From Phycisphaerae bacterium (lineage in GTDB: Bacteria; Planctomycetota; Phycisphaerae; Sedimentisphaerales; Anaerohalosphaeraceae), in the NCBI GenBank assembly GCA_021736615.1, contig JAIPFN010000057.1, forward strand, positions 1-6,090: a stretch of DNA of 6,090 nt, given 5' to 3'. Positions 4,757-6,090 of this stretch are shown one piece after another (positions within the stretch are counted from its first letter, which is position 1; the number at the start of each line of letters is the position of its first letter). The translations under genes were made by a program, and so were the position numbers. The notes beneath the pieces were generated by a model. That model had not been told where the DNA came from and made no database searches. It saw only the letters and a program-made list of their open reading frames with translations.

Positions 4757-6090
4757 TCAAGTCAGTATAATATTCAGTGCGTCGTTAAACAGCAGCCAAC
4801 CGAAAAGTGCCAGAATAAAAACTACCCCCGCATAGCTGATTATCCCCTGCACCTTCTGACTAAGCGGCGATCCTTTGATCTTTTCGATTATCAGCAGAAC
4901 GATAACACCGCCGTCGACAACCGGAAGCGGCAGAAGGTTCATAACCGCGATACACGAACTGATCAGCCCGAGGAAATAAATGTAGAATACTATCGAACCG
5001 GACACGATCGTATAGCTCATCGTAACGATACCCAGAGGCCCCGAAAGCGTCGTCGGACTAACCGCTCCGCTAAACAAACGCTTTAAAGTCATCAGCGTCT
5101 GCGTGATGAACTGGGAAGTCTTCCGTATACCCATCCCGATAGCGTCGATAGGCCCGGTCGCTTTAAAAGTCTCTCGCAATCCCGCAAACGGTATCGCATC
5201 TTCAAAATCAGCTTTTGCCGTGATATAATTATCGTGGCCCGTCGGGATATTCAAAAGTGCATTGCCTGCCACTTCGTCGCTTACCCGGTAGTCAATGCTT
5301 ATCCGCTTGCCCTGGTTCTTACGGATAATCCGCATCACGTCAAAAAAGTTCGCGACCTTTTCTCCGTCGACAGCGGTGATAAGTGCTCCCGAAGGTATTT
5401 CAAGCTGGGTCGGTCCTTTGGCAGCAATCGTCTTTGCAACGATAGGTACCGATGCGTCAAGCACCGGGTAGATTCCGACAGTTACAGGCCCGTCGCCGTT
5501 TCGCGTGTACTGTTGTCTCGGAGTTACCACCACTTCTTCCTGGTGCTCTTTACCGCTTTCATCTTTGCGAAGCACGAGCATTTTCATTTCTTTGTCTTTA
5601 TGCTCAGCGGTAACAGCGCGAAGTTCTGTATAAGTCGGATAATCCGTCTCGCCGATCTTTACGATAATGTCGTCTTTTTTCAGTAACGGCGGTTCGATTA
5701 TCTGCTTATTGATATTCCTCCGCCACCACAATTGTAATTTGCCTTTCCACCCGGCAGGTTTGGTATTGTCGTTCACATAGTTGATCTTAAGCCTTGGAAC
5801 CATCGAATAGATATGAGCCGCATCATGACCGGTCTCAAAGTTCAAGTTGTCGGGCTTGAGGAACAGGGGGATGTCGTTTTCGCCTGTTGTCTTTTCACCG
5901 GTGACTGGGTCTGTCCGCTCATATTTAAGTGTAGCTGCCGGTTTGGACGACTTCGATACAAGCTCTTGCATCTGTCGCGAGTTTTCAACCGGTGTTCCGT
6001 TTATTGCGACAATTTTATCGCCGGCGATAAATCCCACATCAACCGGTTTGCAGTCTTCGTCCAGGCCTATGCCGGCGATATTGAGTGTGC
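4757..6090 (-). CDS. rseP: RseP-type site-2 protease (M50), 5' partial
   Basis: Only the C-terminal 443 residues are in the window. The frame is open to the right edge, and the GTG at 6037 is internal. The protein is an intramembrane zinc metalloprotease that cuts transmembrane segments of regulators such as anti-sigma factors. The zinc-binding HExxH lies off the window, but the second active-site part is present: NLLPLPVVDGG (about 384-394 of the fragment), whose Asp at 4913-4915 is the expected third zinc ligand. EKIKGSPLS and LFNDALNI after it match the end of E. coli RseP, and SGPLGIV (about 349-355) is also typical. Membrane spans are likely at about 362-389 and 413-433. Before them lie three PDZ-like units, with cores GFIAGDKIVAINGTPV (19-34), LLKKDDIIVKIGE (135-147) and IPSGALITAVDGEKV (231-245); E. 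coli RseP has two. The usual DGGH is DGGV here. Linkage to the glycosyltransferases may only be positional. Confidence 0.92.
   Translation of the reverse strand, partial: TLNIAGIGLDEDCKPVDVGFIAGDKIVAINGTPVENSRQMQELVSKSSKPAATLKYERTDPVTGEKTTGENDIPLFLKPDNLNFETGHDAAHIYSMVPRLKINYVNDNTKPAGWKGKLQLWWRRNINKQIIEPPLLKKDDIIVKIGETDYPTYTELRAVTAEHKDKEMKMLVLRKDESGKEHQEEVVVTPRQQYTRNGDGPVTVGIYPVLDASVPIVAKTIAAKGPTQLEIPSGALITAVDGEKVANFFDVMRIIRKNQGKRISIDYRVSDEVAGNALLNIPTGHDNYITAKADFEDAIPFAGLRETFKATGPIDAIGMGIRKTSQFITQTLMTLKRLFSGAVSPTTLSGPLGIVTMSYTIVSGSIVFYIYFLGLISSCIAVMNLLPLPVVDGGVIVLLIIEKIKGSPLSQKVQGIISYAGVVFILALFGWLLFNDALNIILT

Noticed and set aside
4764..4769. TATACT on the minus strand as a -10 box for the glycosyltransferases
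   Set aside because: No acceptable -35 element lies 16-18 bases upstream, and the hexamer is within the rseP coding end. It is too weak to call.
5234..5686. Plus-strand open frame of 150 codons opposite rseP
   Set aside because: It is a shadow of the PDZ region of rseP, with composition expected of an antisense frame.

Overview
The window reads as one minus-strand block of five genes, and no plus-strand gene is convincing. In transcription order (right to left) it holds: the C-terminal part of an RseP-type site-2 protease whose 5' end lies beyond the right edge; three consecutive family 2 glycosyltransferases (called GT-A, GT-B and GT-C here); and, behind its own promoter, a secreted WD40-like beta-propeller protein with a C-terminal coiled coil. 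About 290 bases of repeat-rich non-coding DNA close the left end.

The type of organism is an inference. A multi-PDZ RseP, an exported PD40 propeller protein, moderate GC content and AT-rich spacers with CCTGT-type repeats would fit a planctomycete of the Phycisphaerae/Sedimentisphaerales kind. No rRNA or other phylogenetic marker is present, so this is weak. Shine-Dalgarno sites are clear (AAGGAG seven bases before two starts), and one sigma-70-like promoter is well formed.

Layout: 4757-6090 rseP (5' partial); 4699-4756 short spacer with a GC-rich hairpin; 3736-4698 GT-A; 2731-3723 GT-B; 1725-2696 GT-C; 1553-1724 spacer with a 13-bp-arm hairpin behind GT-C and the promoter of the next gene; 290-1552 propeller protein; 1-289 non-coding with nested inverted repeats. 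The gaps between the glycosyltransferases are 12 and 34 bases, so they very likely share a transcript, possibly with rseP. Together they look like a small module that adds sugars to a cell-surface glycan or to protein. Acceptor and sugar cannot be read from sequence.

The most noteworthy observation is the start of GT-B. The only standard start codon in frame (TTG at 3684) would remove the first beta strand of the fold. A strong Shine-Dalgarno site seven bases upstream of an in-frame ATA at 3721-3723 matches the site in front of the propeller gene in its first ten bases and in spacing, with ATA in place of ATG. This is either a rare AUA start, a start-codon mutation or a sequence error. I see no wholly new system here; the other findings are of modest interest.
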